This document shows positions 19,393 to 28,966 of a stretch of DNA of 64,000 nucleotides, one piece after another. Numbering within the stretch: position 1 is the stretch's first letter; the number at the start of each line of letters is the position of its first letter. The notes under the pieces were generated by a model, which was not told the DNA's origin, searched no databases, and saw only the letters and a program-made list of their open reading frames with translations. The translations under genes and the position numbers were made by a program. This stretch comes from Bradyrhizobium centrolobii (GTDB lineage: Bacteria; Pseudomonadota; Alphaproteobacteria; Rhizobiales; Xanthobacteraceae), in contig NZ_LUUB01000129.1 in the NCBI RefSeq assembly GCF_001641635.1, forward strand, positions 1 to 64,000. Reading direction: 5' to 3'.

Positions 19393-20562
19393 ATGATGGA
19401 TCAGCGGAATTTCGGGACGATGCAGCCCGCTTCAGCCGATCCTGCTGCCGTTGCGCTGGCCAAAGCGCTCGGACAGTGGCCGAAACCCCCCGCTCCTGGA
19501 CGTCTCAGCCCGAAAAAAACCTTCGATACGGCGCGCGCGACCTCGGTGGAGGCGCTTGCCAAGGAACTGGGATTGCGGCTCGGCGACCAGAACGAGCTGA
19601 CGATCCGCCGCATCAAGCGCGGCAAGGGCTACTCCTTCGTCCGCCCCAACGGCGCGCATATCCGCGACGCCCGCACCATCCGCCGGCTGCACGCCATGGC
19701 GGTGCCGCCGGCCTATCGCGAGGTGCGGTACTCGGCCGACCCGAACTCGCATCTTCAGGCGGTGGGACGCGATGCCGCGGGCCGGCTGCAGTACCGCTAT
19801 CATGCCGATTGGGAAAAGGTCCGTGAGCACCGCAAGGCGCATCGCCTGGAAAAGCTCGTCGGCGCGCTGCCAAAGATCCGGCGCAAGGTCTCGATGTTCC
19901 TGTCGGGCGACGAGCCGACGCGCGAATTCGCGCTCTCGGCCGTGATCGAGCTGATCGCGCGCACCGCGATCCGTCCCGGCAATGAATCCTATGCCCGCCT
20001 CAACGGCACCCGTGGCGCCACCACGCTGCTGAAGTCCAACGTCACGCTGGAAGACGACAGCTTCGTGCTGACCTTCAAGGCGAAGGGCGGCAAGGCGGTG
20101 CGGAAGGAGTGCGACGCGGCCAAGCTGGTGCGCGCCATCGGCATTCTGCGGAGCGTCCCGGGCAAGCGCATGTTCCAGTATCGGGACGCCTACGGCATCG
20201 TGCGCGCGGTCAATACGACGCAGGTGAATGCATTCCTGCGCGAGATCGCCGGCATCAAGATTTCGCTGAAGGATTTTCGCACGCTGATGGCATCGGCGGT
20301 GGTCGTTGAATCCTTGTCGCGGATCACGCCGGCGACCAGCCAGCGCGGCCGCAAGAGGCAGGTCTTGGAAGCGATCCGTGCGGCGGCCGACAAGCTCTCC
20401 AACACGCCGGCGATCTGCCGCCGGAGCTACGTCCACGACACCATCGTCACCGCATTCGAGGACGGCATCCTCGAGCGTTTCGCCGCGACCATGAAGGGCC
20501 AGCGCTCGCAGGCCAGGCGCGAGCAGCTTTTGGCGCAGGTAGTGGCGACCGCAGCGGTGTAA
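19393..20562 (+). CDS. DNA topoisomerase IB
   Basis: A 389-residue type IB topoisomerase, which relaxes supercoils through a 3'-phosphotyrosyl intermediate. The bacterial TopIB N-terminal part includes GKGYSFVRPNGAHIRD and HAMAVPPAYREVRYSADPNSHLQAVGRDA. The catalytic core includes RIGNES-like RPGNESYARLNGTRGATTL and KDFRTLMASAVV. The nucleophile is Tyr346 in CRRSYVHDTIV. The frame opens MMDQRN at the upstream ATG. Not essential in most bacteria; common in Bradyrhizobium. Confidence 0.93.
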   Translation: MMDQRNFGTMQPASADPAAVALAKALGQWPKPPAPGRLSPKKTFDTARATSVEALAKELGLRLGDQNELTIRRIKRGKGYSFVRPNGAHIRDARTIRRLHAMAVPPAYREVRYSADPNSHLQAVGRDAAGRLQYRYHADWEKVREHRKAHRLEKLVGALPKIRRKVSMFLSGDEPTREFALSAVIELIARTAIRPGNESYARLNGTRGATTLLKSNVTLEDDSFVLTFKAKGGKAVRKECDAAKLVRAIGILRSVPGKRMFQYRDAYGIVRAVNTTQVNAFLREIAGIKISLKDFRTLMASAVVVESLSRITPATSQRGRKRQVLEAIRAAADKLSNTPAICRRSYVHDTIVTAFEDGILERFAATMKGQRSQARREQLLAQVVATAAV

Positions 20563-20584
20563 CCGCGCGACACGCGACGCCCCC

Positions 20585-21043
20585 CTACATCTTGCCCTGC
20601 GGCTTGCGCGGATCGGGGCCGGGATCCTGCCCTGCGGCAGCCATGGTCAGCCGCCCCAGGTAGTGCGTCCAACCCTTATCGTGGCTCGCGACCTGCTCCG
20701 CGTTCGGCAGGCCACTATGGGTCATGCGCAGCAAGGTGCCGCCGTCCTGCTCGATCAGGTCGATCTCGATCAAGCTCGACCCCGGTGGGACTTCCTTGCC
20801 CTCGTCCCAGCCGAAACTATAGGCGAGACGGTGGACCGGAACGACCTCACGGAATGTTCCGCGGGCATTGTTGCCGCTCGCGCCGACGCCCTTGACGAGG
20901 TAGAGCCCGCCCGGGTGGGGTTCGGTGGCAACCTCGGTGCCCATCCAGCTCAGGATTTTGTCAGGATCTGTCAGGAAGGCGAAAACCGTGGCGCGCGGTG
21001 CCGCAATGTGGGTCTCGCGTCGAAGGATGAACTGCTCAGTCAT
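20585..21043 (-). CDS. SRPBCC / AHSA1 domain protein
   Basis: A 152-residue START-like protein: the opening RRETHIAAPRATVFAFLTDPDKILSWMG and the late DGGTLLRMTHSGLPN are characteristic of Activator-of-Hsp90-like (AHSA1, CalC-related) domains, which form a hydrophobic ligand-binding cavity. Partner or ligand unknown. Such genes often pair with an ArsR regulator, but none is present here. It ends close to the convergent topoisomerase gene and starts divergently from the cyclase gene. Confidence 0.88.
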   Translation of the reverse strand: MTEQFILRRETHIAAPRATVFAFLTDPDKILSWMGTEVATEPHPGGLYLVKGVGASGNNARGTFREVVPVHRLAYSFGWDEGKEVPPGSSLIEIDLIEQDGGTLLRMTHSGLPNAEQVASHDKGWTHYLGRLTMAAAGQDPGPDPRKPQGKM

Positions 21044-21108
21044 CGGCTGTTATCCCTAGGCTGATCTCGGCAGATGGCGGCGCCCAAGCGGCTCGTCAAG
21101 GATAGGCC

Positions 21109-22233
21109 GTGACAAAGACGGCGCGTCGAAGCCATGATCGTACCATGCAATTGTCCTCGACGCTCGCCTGGCTTGTCGATGCGGCGACCGAGACTGCGGG
21201 CGCCGACCGGCTGCTTGCCGAGCTCGGCGCGCATCTTGTCGCGGACGGATTGCCGCTCGCGGGCGGTACCCTGACGCTTGACGTTCCGCATCCACTGATT
21301 GCCCGGCGGACCTGGCTCTGGCGCGCCGAGAGCGGGGAAGTCATCGAAGCCCTGGGCTTTGCGCCAGGCGCGGCCGCATTTGCGTCCGAGGCGCGCGACG
21401 ACGCCGGCGGCCGTTGGCTGCGCGGCATCGCAGCAGGGATCGTGCACGAAGACGTGATCGGCTCCGCCGAGGGCGGACCCTCGCTCGGCTGGATCGGGCC
21501 GCATCCGTTCACTCCCGCGGAGATCGATCATTTGCGGCAAGCCGCGCGTTTTGCCGCGGCGCCGCTGGCGGTGCTTGCAACGCGAGCCACCTTGTCGGCG
21601 TCGCTCGAGGCCTATCTCGGTCGTCGCAGCGCGGCGCGGGTGTTGTCCGCGCCGCTGCGCCGCGACGTCGGCGAGACCATTCAGGCGGCGCTGCTCTATG
21701 CGGACCTGCGCGATTTCACCGCGCTCTCCGAAACCTCTCCCCCCAATGTCGTCATCGCGGCGCTCGATGCCTGGTTCGACCGCATTGCCGGTGCGGTTCA
21801 TGCCTTCGGCGGTGAGGTGCTGAAATTCATCGGCGACGGCATGCTCGCGATCTTCCCGGTGTCCGGCGAGGCCCGTCGTGGCGCATGCGATGCGGCTCTG
21901 AAGGCGGCATCCGCGACACGGGCGGGGATGGCGCATCTCAATGAGGAGCGTCGCGGTCAGGGCCTGCCGACGCTGTCGTTCGGTCTGGCGTTGCATCTCG
22001 GCGAGATGCTGTGGGGCAATATCGGCGCCGCCAATCGTCTCGACTTCACCGCGATCGGGCCCGCCGTCAATCTCGTGAGCCGGCTGGAGGGATTGTGCAA
22101 GCCGCTGGGCAGAAGCGTGCTCGTGTCAGGCGCGCTCGCCGCGGAGACTGACCTTCCGCTCATCCCGCTCGGCGAGCATCCGCTTCGCGGCATTGCCTCA
22201 GCATGCGCGGTGTTTGCTCTGCCGGAGACGTGA
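21109..22233 (+). CDS. Class III adenylate/guanylate cyclase
   Basis: A 374-residue protein with an uncharacterised N-terminal sensor-like region (about 1-195) and a class III cyclase catalytic domain. The domain shows YADLRDFTALSE (metal-binding aspartates), GGEVLKFIGDGMLAIFP, and NLVSRLEGLCKPLG. Product is probably cAMP. The GTG at 21109 has AAGGAT upstream; an ATG at 21145 is the alternative and would give 362 residues. A second class III cyclase lies at 54784, and CRP-like palindromes occur near 47.4 and 49.1 kb. Confidence 0.88.
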   Translation: MTKTARRSHDRTMQLSSTLAWLVDAATETAGADRLLAELGAHLVADGLPLAGGTLTLDVPHPLIARRTWLWRAESGEVIEALGFAPGAAAFASEARDDAGGRWLRGIAAGIVHEDVIGSAEGGPSLGWIGPHPFTPAEIDHLRQAARFAAAPLAVLATRATLSASLEAYLGRRSAARVLSAPLRRDVGETIQAALLYADLRDFTALSETSPPNVVIAALDAWFDRIAGAVHAFGGEVLKFIGDGMLAIFPVSGEARRGACDAALKAASATRAGMAHLNEERRGQGLPTLSFGLALHLGEMLWGNIGAANRLDFTAIGPAVNLVSRLEGLCKPLGRSVLVSGALAAETDLPLIPLGEHPLRGIASACAVFALPET

Positions 22234-22259
22234 GCGGCCTCAGCCCGCCGGCGAGATAA

Positions 22260-22679
22260 CTAGACCCCGCCCATCTTGCAGACGAGCTTCCACTCGTCCG
22301 CCGTGACCGGCTGCACCGACAGGCGCGAATATTTCACCAGCGCCATGTCGGCGAGCTTCTTCTCGGCCTTGACCGCGGCCATCGTCACGGGTGTCTTCAG
22401 CGGCTTGTCCGCCTTGATGTCGACACAGACGAACTTGCCGGTCTTGTCGGTCGGATCGGGATAGGCTTCCTTGATGATCTCCGCGATACCGACGATCTCC
22501 TTGCCCTCGTTGGAATGATAGAAGAACGCCTTGTCGCCCTTCTTCATGTTCACGAGATTCTGGCGCGCGGTGAAATTGCGCACGCCGGTCCAGGCCTCGC
22601 CCTTGGCGCCCTTGGCCACCTGCTGGTCCCAGGACCACACCGACGGTTCGGATTTCACCAGCCAGTACGCCATGTTCAT
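22260..22679 (-). CDS. EVE domain protein
   Basis: A 139-residue single-domain EVE protein: MAYWLVKSEPSVWSWDQ, then WTGVRNFTARQNLVNMKKGDKAFFYHSNEGKEIVGIAEI. EVE belongs to the PUA superfamily, which binds modified bases in RNA or DNA (human THYN1 type). Its ATG overlaps the gpsA stop as ATGA, so translation is coupled. Pairing with gpsA/tsaD suggests a housekeeping role, possibly reading a modified base, but the target is unknown. Confidence 0.92.
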   Translation of the reverse strand: MNMAYWLVKSEPSVWSWDQQVAKGAKGEAWTGVRNFTARQNLVNMKKGDKAFFYHSNEGKEIVGIAEIIKEAYPDPTDKTGKFVCVDIKADKPLKTPVTMAAVKAEKKLADMALVKYSRLSVQPVTADEWKLVCKMGGV

Positions 22680-23656
22680 TCCTCTGCCTTGAAGGGGCGT
22701 GTCAAAAGTCCCGATATCGCGGCATCGATCGTGCTCCGGCCGCTCAGGATCGCCGCGACGGCTTCTGATACCGGCATCTCGATGCTTTGCGAAGATGCGA
22801 GCTCGATCAGCACCGGCGCGGTGAATTCGCCCTCGGCGAGCTTGCCGGCGGGCGGCTGCTCGCCGCGTCCGAGCGCGAGGCCAAGCGCGAAATTGCGCGA
22901 CTGAAGGCTCGAACAGGTCAGGATCAGATCGCCGAGGCCGGAAAGACCGGTGAGCGTCTCGCTGCGTGCGCCGAGCGCGCGACCGAAGCGGGCAAGCTCG
23001 GCAAAGCCGCGGGTCGTCAGCGCAGCTTGCGCCGAGGCACCGAGCTTACGCCCGACCGCGATGCCGACCGCGATCGCCAGCACGTTCTTGGCCGCGCCGC
23101 CGATCTCGACGCCGCGGACATCGGTGGAGTGATAGGGCCGGAATGTCGGCGAGCCCAGCGCCTGCACCAGATTGCTGGCCAGCGCCTCGTCCTTCGCCGC
23201 CAGCGTCACCGCCGTCGGCAGACCGCGCGCGACGTCATCGGCAAAGCTCGGGCCCGACAGGATCGCCGGCTGCGCGTGAGGCGCGGCCTCCGCAATCACG
23301 TCCGTCATGAACTTGCGCGTGCCGTGCTCGATGCCCTTGGCGCAGGCGACGATCGGCGTCGGCTTGACAAGATGTGCGGCCAGCATGTTGACCGCCCCGC
23401 GAAGATGCTGCGCCGGGGTTGCGATCAGCAGCATGTCGGCGCGCGTGGCCACGGCGAGCTCGCTCGTCACCACGATCTCCGGCACAAGCCGCACGCCGGG
23501 TAGCCGCGGGTTCTCGCGGCTCGACGTGATCCGCGCCGCATGCTCGTCATTCCGCGCCCAGAGCGTCACCGCGCGCCCGGCGCGTGCCGCCACAGTCGCA
23601 AGCGCCGTGCCCCAGGCGCCCGCGCCGATTACTGCGACGGATTGGAATGCGGTCAT
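22676..23656 (-). CDS. gpsA: Glycerol-3-phosphate dehydrogenase [NAD(P)+]
   Basis: A 326-residue enzyme that makes sn-glycerol-3-phosphate from dihydroxyacetone phosphate for phospholipid synthesis. The N-terminal Rossmann motif is VAVIGAGAWGTALA. The conserved SGPSFADDVARGLPTAV, and the C-terminal AAKNVLAIAVGIAVG with the catalytic lysine and GLSGLGDLILTCSS are intact. It is cytoplasmic, sits downstream of tsaD on the same strand across a palindromic repeat, and overlaps the EVE gene by 4 bp. Confidence 0.97.
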   Translation of the reverse strand: MTAFQSVAVIGAGAWGTALATVAARAGRAVTLWARNDEHAARITSSRENPRLPGVRLVPEIVVTSELAVATRADMLLIATPAQHLRGAVNMLAAHLVKPTPIVACAKGIEHGTRKFMTDVIAEAAPHAQPAILSGPSFADDVARGLPTAVTLAAKDEALASNLVQALGSPTFRPYHSTDVRGVEIGGAAKNVLAIAVGIAVGRKLGASAQAALTTRGFAELARFGRALGARSETLTGLSGLGDLILTCSSLQSRNFALGLALGRGEQPPAGKLAEGEFTAPVLIELASSQSIEMPVSEAVAAILSGRSTIDAAISGLLTRPFKAEE

Positions 23657-23661
23657 TGCAC

Positions 23662-23822
23662 ACTCTCTCCACTCCCTCCCCCCGCTTGCGGGGAGAGGGT
23701 TAGGGTGAGGGGGAGTCTCCGCAGGGGCGGTGAGAGTTGGACTCGCGGAAGCTCCCCCTCACCCGGATTGCATCTGCGATGCAATCCGACCTCTCCCCGC
23801 AAGCGGGGCGAGGTGAAGTTGA
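23662..23822. repeat. Palindromic intergenic repeat (CCCCGCTTGCGGGG family)
   Basis: Contains CCCGCTTGCGGGGAGAGG on the left and an inverse CTCTCCCCGCAAGCGGG block on the right, with inner TTAGGGTGAGGG / CCCTCACC arms and a central TTGCATCTGCGATGCAA hairpin. It separates tsaD from gpsA, so the two genes may not be fully co-transcribed. Confidence 0.8.
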
Positions 23823-23853
23823 GCTCATGGCCACGGATCAGCATGTGAACCTG

Positions 23854-24945
23854 CTAAAATCCCGCGCGGGTGTTGGTGAAGCCGGCCGGTGCCGTGGCAT
23901 TGGCATCGAGCAGCCAGCGCGCCCGCGGCTGCGCTTCCATTGTGTCGGTCATGCCGAGCGCGAGGCGTTCGGCGCCGGCCCAGGCGATCATCGCGCCGTT
24001 ATCGGTGCAGAGCGAAGGCGGCGGCATGATCAGCTGCGTGTTCGCTTCCTTGGCAACGTCATGCAGCGCGCCGCGGATCGCCTGATTGGCGGCAACGCCC
24101 CCAGCCGCCACGAGCGCGCGCGGCGCGCCGAACTGCTCGCGGAAGAGTTTTAGGCCGACACTCAACCGGTCCGCCGTCGAGTCCAGCACGGCGGCCTGGA
24201 AGCTCGCGCAGAGATCGCTGATGTCCTGCGGCGTGAGCGGCGTGATCCGGCTCGCCTCGTTGCGCACCGCCGTTTTCAGTCCCGACAGGGAAAAATTCGC
24301 ATCGGGGCGTCCCTGCATCGGCCGGGGCAAGGCAAAGCGTGCGACATCGCCGTCTGCCGCGGCGCGTTCAACCTGCGGTCCGCCCGGATAGGGCAGGCCC
24401 AGCATCTTCGCGACTTTGTCGAAGGCTTCGCCGATCGCATCGTCGACGGTGGTGCCGAGCCGCACATATTGCCCGACGCCGATGACTGCGACGATCTGGG
24501 TGTGGCCGCCGGAGGCGAGGAACAGGCAATAGGGAAATTCGATTCCGTCGGTGAGGCGCGGCGTCAACGCATGCGCCTCGAGATGATTCACCGCGACCAG
24601 CGGCGTGTCGTGGACCATCGCGATTGCCTTCGCGGTGGTGAGCCCGACGATCACCCCGCCAATCAAACCCGGACCTGCGGCCGCTGCGACACCGTCGAGT
24701 TGGGCGAAATCGATGCCGGCCTCGTGCATGGCGCGGTCGATGAGGCCGTCGAGCACGTCGACATGCGCGCGCGCGGCGATCTCCGGCACCACGCCGCCGA
24801 AGCGGGCATGCTCCTCGACCTGCGACCGAACGATGTTGGACAGGATCCTACCGTGACCGTCGGGCGCGCGCTCGATCACCGCCGCGGCGGTCTCGTCGCA
24901 GGTGGTTTCGATGCCCAGTACCAGCATTGGCGAATTGTTATCCAA
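23854..24945 (-). CDS. tsaD: tRNA N6-adenosine threonylcarbamoyltransferase
   Basis: A 363-residue protein of the Kae1/Qri7/TsaD family, which transfers threonylcarbamoyl to A37 of ANN-decoding tRNAs with TsaB and TsaE. Motifs: VLGIETTCDETAAAV, the metal-binding HLEAHALTPRL, YCLFLASGGHTQIV, and GGVAANQAIR. The first ATG (24945) gives MDNNSPMLVLGIE; the ATG at 24927 would be equally possible. Divergent from hemD. Confidence 0.97.
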   Translation of the reverse strand: MDNNSPMLVLGIETTCDETAAAVIERAPDGHGRILSNIVRSQVEEHARFGGVVPEIAARAHVDVLDGLIDRAMHEAGIDFAQLDGVAAAAGPGLIGGVIVGLTTAKAIAMVHDTPLVAVNHLEAHALTPRLTDGIEFPYCLFLASGGHTQIVAVIGVGQYVRLGTTVDDAIGEAFDKVAKMLGLPYPGGPQVERAAADGDVARFALPRPMQGRPDANFSLSGLKTAVRNEASRITPLTPQDISDLCASFQAAVLDSTADRLSVGLKLFREQFGAPRALVAAGGVAANQAIRGALHDVAKEANTQLIMPPPSLCTDNGAMIAWAGAERLALGMTDTMEAQPRARWLLDANATAPAGFTNTRAGF

Positions 24946-25071
24946 TTTGCGCCCTTGCGCTCATCCGTAAAGCAGAGTTCTGGTACGTCCGGTAGCATTC
25001 CGGGGTCGCCCAGCGCAATTGCCGTGCGCAGCCGTCCTCTTGAAAGCTCAAGGCGCCTGGGAACACAAGCC

Positions 25072-25818
25072 ATGTCCATTCTCGTCACACGGCCGCATGC
25101 TGACAATGAAGCGACCGCGGAAAGTCTGCGCGCGCGGGGTCATGTGGTGCTGCTTGCGCCGGCGCTCAAGTTCGAGCCGGTGCCGTTCCATGACGAAAGC
25201 GAGGCCGACTACAGCGCCATCATCGTCACCTCGGCCAATGCGATCCGCGCCGTCGCGCCGCTCTTGAAGGATCTCGATCTCTTGAGGCTGCCATTGTTTG
25301 CAGTCGGCGAGCACACCGCGGCCGCCGCGCGCGCCGCTGGCTTTGCCGAGGTCATCGTCGCCGGCGGCGATGCCGCGGCCTTGCGCGACAGGGTGATGCA
25401 GGCCGCGCGCGACAAGGTGCTGAAGAAGAAAAGCACGCTGCTCTATCTGGCCGGCGCGGACCTGTCGCGCGATCTCGGCGGCGAGCTTGGTGCGGAGGGG
25501 TTCAACGTGGTCACGCAGACCACCTATCGCATGGCGCCGGTCAAGCATCTGCCGCGCGAGGTCTGCGAGGGCTTTGCCGCCAATGGCATAGGAGCGGTGC
25601 TGCACTACTCCCGGCGCAGCGCCCGGGCCTTCCTGGAGGCGGCGCGGGACGAAGGTGTCGAAATCTCGGCGCTGGCGATACCGCAATGCTGCCTGTCCGA
25701 GAATGTCGCGGCCGTGTTGCGCGAGGCCGGTGCGTCGCAGGTCCTGGTGGCCGCCACGCCGGACGAAAATGCCTTATTTGAAACCTTGGAGCGTGCTTTG
25801 CGCACCCGTTTAGCGTAA
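25072..25818 (+). CDS. hemD: Uroporphyrinogen-III synthase
   Basis: A 248-residue HemD-like protein that closes and inverts hydroxymethylbilane to uroporphyrinogen III. The family is poorly conserved; landmarks are the opening ILVTRPHADNEATAESLRARGH, IVTSANAIRAVAPL, FAVGEHTAAAARAAGF, and YSRRSARAFLEAARDEG. Position supports it: in this group hemD is divergent from tsaD and followed by a mitofilin-like and a hemY-like gene, as here. hemC is not between tsaD and hemD in this window. Confidence 0.9.
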   Translation: MSILVTRPHADNEATAESLRARGHVVLLAPALKFEPVPFHDESEADYSAIIVTSANAIRAVAPLLKDLDLLRLPLFAVGEHTAAAARAAGFAEVIVAGGDAAALRDRVMQAARDKVLKKKSTLLYLAGADLSRDLGGELGAEGFNVVTQTTYRMAPVKHLPREVCEGFAANGIGAVLHYSRRSARAFLEAARDEGVEISALAIPQCCLSENVAAVLREAGASQVLVAATPDENALFETLERALRTRLA

Positions 25819-25879
25819 GAGGACGGGCCGAATCCGACGAAATCGGTCCCGAGGCACGCAAGTTTGAGGAACCGTCACG

Positions 25880-27097
25880 ATGGCCGACGACAAGCCTGAA
25901 GACGCAGGATTGGCCCCGGAATCCGGCCGTGCCAAGCGCACCCCGCCCACCATCGACCTCGAGGCGACCGAAGTCTCCACCGAGCCGCAAGAGATGGCGG
26001 GCGAGCCGGAGGCTCAGCCGACGCCCGAGCAGGCACAGCCTGAGGAGGCTCGGTCCGAGGAGATCAGGATGGAGCCGGAGCCCGAGCCAGAGCGCGCCGA
26101 GGCGCAGGCTGCGGCCGCAGCGTCGCCGATTTCACCTTGGGTCATCGCACCGTTCTCCGGCGCAGTGGCGGCGGCGATCGTGATCGCGGTCGGCTGGATG
26201 CTGGGCTGGCCCGCCGTGCAGGCGCCGCCGGCGGCGTCGCAGGTCACCAGCGCCACGGTCGATGCGCTGAGCGGGCGTGTCGCAGCCGTCGAGACCAAGG
26301 TCGGCAAGCCGGCCGCAGATCCGGCGATGGCTGCGCGGATCGACGCGCTGGATAAATCTGCAAGCGCTTTGCGCAGCGACATCGCCAATCTGCGCGCACA
26401 GTCCGACAAGGTCGCCAGCGCATTGAACGATGTGAAGTCCGCGCCGCGCGATGCGGCCGCGTCCCCCGATCTTGCCGCCATCAACGAGCGCATCGCCCAG
26501 CTCGAGCGCGGCATCAAGACCGAGCGCGCCGAGCTGGCGCAGCAGGGCGAGAAGATTGCCGATGCGAAGACTGCCGATGACAAGCCGCTGCGCCATGTCG
26601 TAGCGGCCGCGCTGCTCGATGTCGCCGTTCGCCACGGCGATCCCTATGAGGCGCAGCTAGCAGCGGCGCGATCGTTCGCGACCAATCCCGACGTGCTGAA
26701 GCCGCTGAACGTGTTCGCATCGTCAGGCATTCCGACGCCGGTCGCGCTGAGCCGCGAGCTCCTGAACATCGTGCCAAAGCTGTCGCCGCCGGCGGAGGTG
26801 CAGACCAGCAGCACCGGCATCGTCGAGCGGCTCCAGGCGGGTGCGTCAAAACTCGTCCGCATCGAGCGCACCGACGGGGTCGGCAACGACCGCGGCGCGA
26901 TCGTCGCGCGGGTGACGGCCGCGGCGCTGCGCAACGATTTCGTGGAGGCGCGGCGCGAGCTGAAGACCCTGGCCGAGGCCGATCGCGCCCCGGCGCAAGC
27001 CTGGCTCGACAAGGCCGATGCCCGCGATGTCGCGCTCGCGGCGTCCCGCAAATTCGCCGACGATGCCATGGCGGATCTCGCCAAGCCTGCTCAATAA
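25880..27097 (+). CDS. Mitofilin (COG4223) family membrane protein
   Basis: A 405-residue protein: an acidic proline/glutamate-rich N-terminal tail (1-75), one membrane helix (WVIAPFSGAVAAAIVIAVGWMLGW, about 87-110), a long coiled-coil (about 125-235), and a C-terminal helical region resembling the mitofilin domain. The alphaproteobacterial homologues of mitochondrial Mic60 share this plan and the link to hemY. It is a candidate for shaping inner-membrane folds. The gap to hemD is 61 bp, same strand, so probably one operon. Confidence 0.88.
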   Translation: MADDKPEDAGLAPESGRAKRTPPTIDLEATEVSTEPQEMAGEPEAQPTPEQAQPEEARSEEIRMEPEPEPERAEAQAAAAASPISPWVIAPFSGAVAAAIVIAVGWMLGWPAVQAPPAASQVTSATVDALSGRVAAVETKVGKPAADPAMAARIDALDKSASALRSDIANLRAQSDKVASALNDVKSAPRDAAASPDLAAINERIAQLERGIKTERAELAQQGEKIADAKTADDKPLRHVVAAALLDVAVRHGDPYEAQLAAARSFATNPDVLKPLNVFASSGIPTPVALSRELLNIVPKLSPPAEVQTSSTGIVERLQAGASKLVRIERTDGVGNDRGAIVARVTAAALRNDFVEARRELKTLAEADRAPAQAWLDKADARDVALAASRKFADDAMADLAKPAQ

Positions 27098-27133
27098 GGT
27101 TCGCGCAACACTTCGCGCGTAATAGGGATCGCC

Positions 27134-28867
27134 ATGCTTCGCATCGTGCTCTTTCTTGTTCTGATCGCACTCGCCGGCGCCGGCGCGGCCTGGGTTGCCG
27201 ACCAGACCGGTGACGTCACGCTGACCTGGGGCGGCTTGCGCATCGCCACCACCATTCCGGTGTTCGCCCTTGGGCTGGGCGTCGTCGCGGTCGCGACCGT
27301 GATCGTCTGGAGCATTTTGACGACGATCTGGCGCACGCCGGCGCGGCTTCGCCGGCGCCGCCATGAAAAGCGCCACGCGCGCGGCCGCCACGCCATCACC
27401 CAAGGCCTGCTCGCGATCGGCCACGGCGACATGGCGCTCGCACGCCGGCAGGCCGAGGCGGCGCGGCGACACGCACCGAACGATCCGCTTGCGCTTCTGT
27501 TGCATGCGCAGTCGGCTCAGCTCGAGGGCAATCGCGACGAGGCGCAGCGCGTCTTCCGCGCCATGGCCGAGCGCGACGATACGCGGCTGCTGGGCCTGCG
27601 CGGCCTGTTCATCGAAGCGCAGCGCGCCGATGATGCGGTCGGCGCCGTGATGATCGCGGAGGAAGCGATCAAGCTGTCGCCGTCATCGACCTGGGCCTCG
27701 CATGCGGTGCTCGGCTTCCGCTGCGCGCGCAGCGACTGGAGCGGCGCGCTCGCGATCCTTGATTCGAATCTGTCCGCGGGCCTGATCGACAAGGCGACCT
27801 ATCGCAGGCAGCGCGGCGTGCTGCTCACGGCGCGCGCACTGGAGCTGGAAACCATGGACCGCGACGTCGCGCGCGAGAGCGTGATGGAGGCGGTCAAGCT
27901 CGCGCCGACGCTGGTGCCCGCCGCGGTGCTCGCCGCGAAGTTCGAGAGCGAGGCGCATCAGGTGCGCCGCGCCATGAAGCTGGTGGAGGCGGCCTGGCTT
28001 GCCAATCCGCACCCCGATCTCGCCGACGCCTATGCGCATGTGAAGCTTGGCGATTCCGCGCGGCAGCGTTTGCAGCGGGTCGAGACGCTCGCGGCAAAGA
28101 CGCCCGCCGACAAGCCCGGCCATATCGAGGGCCAGCTCGCGATCGCGCGCACCGCGATCGATGCGACCGAATTCGCCCGCGCGCGCGAGGCGCTCGCACC
28201 CTACGTCAACGATCCGACTCAGCGCGTGGCGCTGTTGATGGCCGAGATCGAGCGCAGCGAGCATGGCGATGGCGGCCGTGCCCGCGCCTGGACGTTGCGC
28301 GCCGTGCGCGCCCGCCACGATCCGGCCTGGACCGCGGATGGCTATGTCAGCAACCGCTGGCGCCCGGTCTCCCCCGTCACCGGCCGGCTCGACGCATTCC
28401 AGTGGCAGACGCCGGTCGCGAGCCTGCCCTCCGACAAGGGTACGATGATCGAGTCCTCGGCCTTCGAGGAAGCCATGCTTGCCGCCCCGGCGCCGAAGAA
28501 GGTGACGGCCAGCGTAAGCCCGGTGGAACCGGCTCCAGCCGCCCCCGTCGCAGCCGCGCAGGACAATTCTCCCCCCGAGGTCAAGACGCCTGAGAAGGCG
28601 TCCGAGGCAACGCCTGCCGAGCCGGCCAAACCGGTCCCTGAGCCGGCCGAATCAGAGCCGCCGGCGGCGACGCCGGTGTTCCGGGCCCGCGCTGATCTCG
28701 GCAAGCCCGCCTCGACGCCGATTCCGGCCGTTATCCCGATCGTCCGCGCCCCCGATGATCCCGGAATCGATGACGAGGGTCCCAGCGATGAATTTACGGA
28801 ACAAATCGGCACGCCCAAGGCCCAGGCCGGCGGCTGGCGCGGATTCTGGTCCCGCTGGGGCGCGTGA
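27134..28867 (+). CDS. HemY-like TPR membrane protein
   Basis: A 577-residue protein with two N-terminal membrane helices (LRIVLFLVLIALAGAGAAWVA and a second at about 43-63, joined by GDVTLTWGGLRIATT) forming the HemY_N domain, followed by TPR-type helical repeats to about residue 390, and a disordered proline/alanine/glutamate-rich tail (about 440-560). Its name comes from linkage to heme genes; it is not the oxygen-dependent protoporphyrinogen oxidase also called HemY. It follows the mitofilin-like gene by 36 bp. Confidence 0.9.
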   Translation: MLRIVLFLVLIALAGAGAAWVADQTGDVTLTWGGLRIATTIPVFALGLGVVAVATVIVWSILTTIWRTPARLRRRRHEKRHARGRHAITQGLLAIGHGDMALARRQAEAARRHAPNDPLALLLHAQSAQLEGNRDEAQRVFRAMAERDDTRLLGLRGLFIEAQRADDAVGAVMIAEEAIKLSPSSTWASHAVLGFRCARSDWSGALAILDSNLSAGLIDKATYRRQRGVLLTARALELETMDRDVARESVMEAVKLAPTLVPAAVLAAKFESEAHQVRRAMKLVEAAWLANPHPDLADAYAHVKLGDSARQRLQRVETLAAKTPADKPGHIEGQLAIARTAIDATEFARAREALAPYVNDPTQRVALLMAEIERSEHGDGGRARAWTLRAVRARHDPAWTADGYVSNRWRPVSPVTGRLDAFQWQTPVASLPSDKGTMIESSAFEEAMLAAPAPKKVTASVSPVEPAPAAPVAAAQDNSPPEVKTPEKASEATPAEPAKPVPEPAESEPPAATPVFRARADLGKPASTPIPAVIPIVRAPDDPGIDDEGPSDEFTEQIGTPKAQAGGWRGFWSRWGA

Positions 28868-28966
28868 GCCCCATTTCGCCCCCGGCTTGTCCTTGCCAAT
28901 TCGGGCCATGCCCGATATCAGGAGCGCGCGTATCGGGACCGGCTTGGCTTGGTCCCGGCAGGGTCC

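Noticed and set aside
27134..28867. Protoporphyrinogen oxidase (the other HemY)
   Set aside because: The protein has two N-terminal membrane helices and TPR repeats, no FAD-binding motif.
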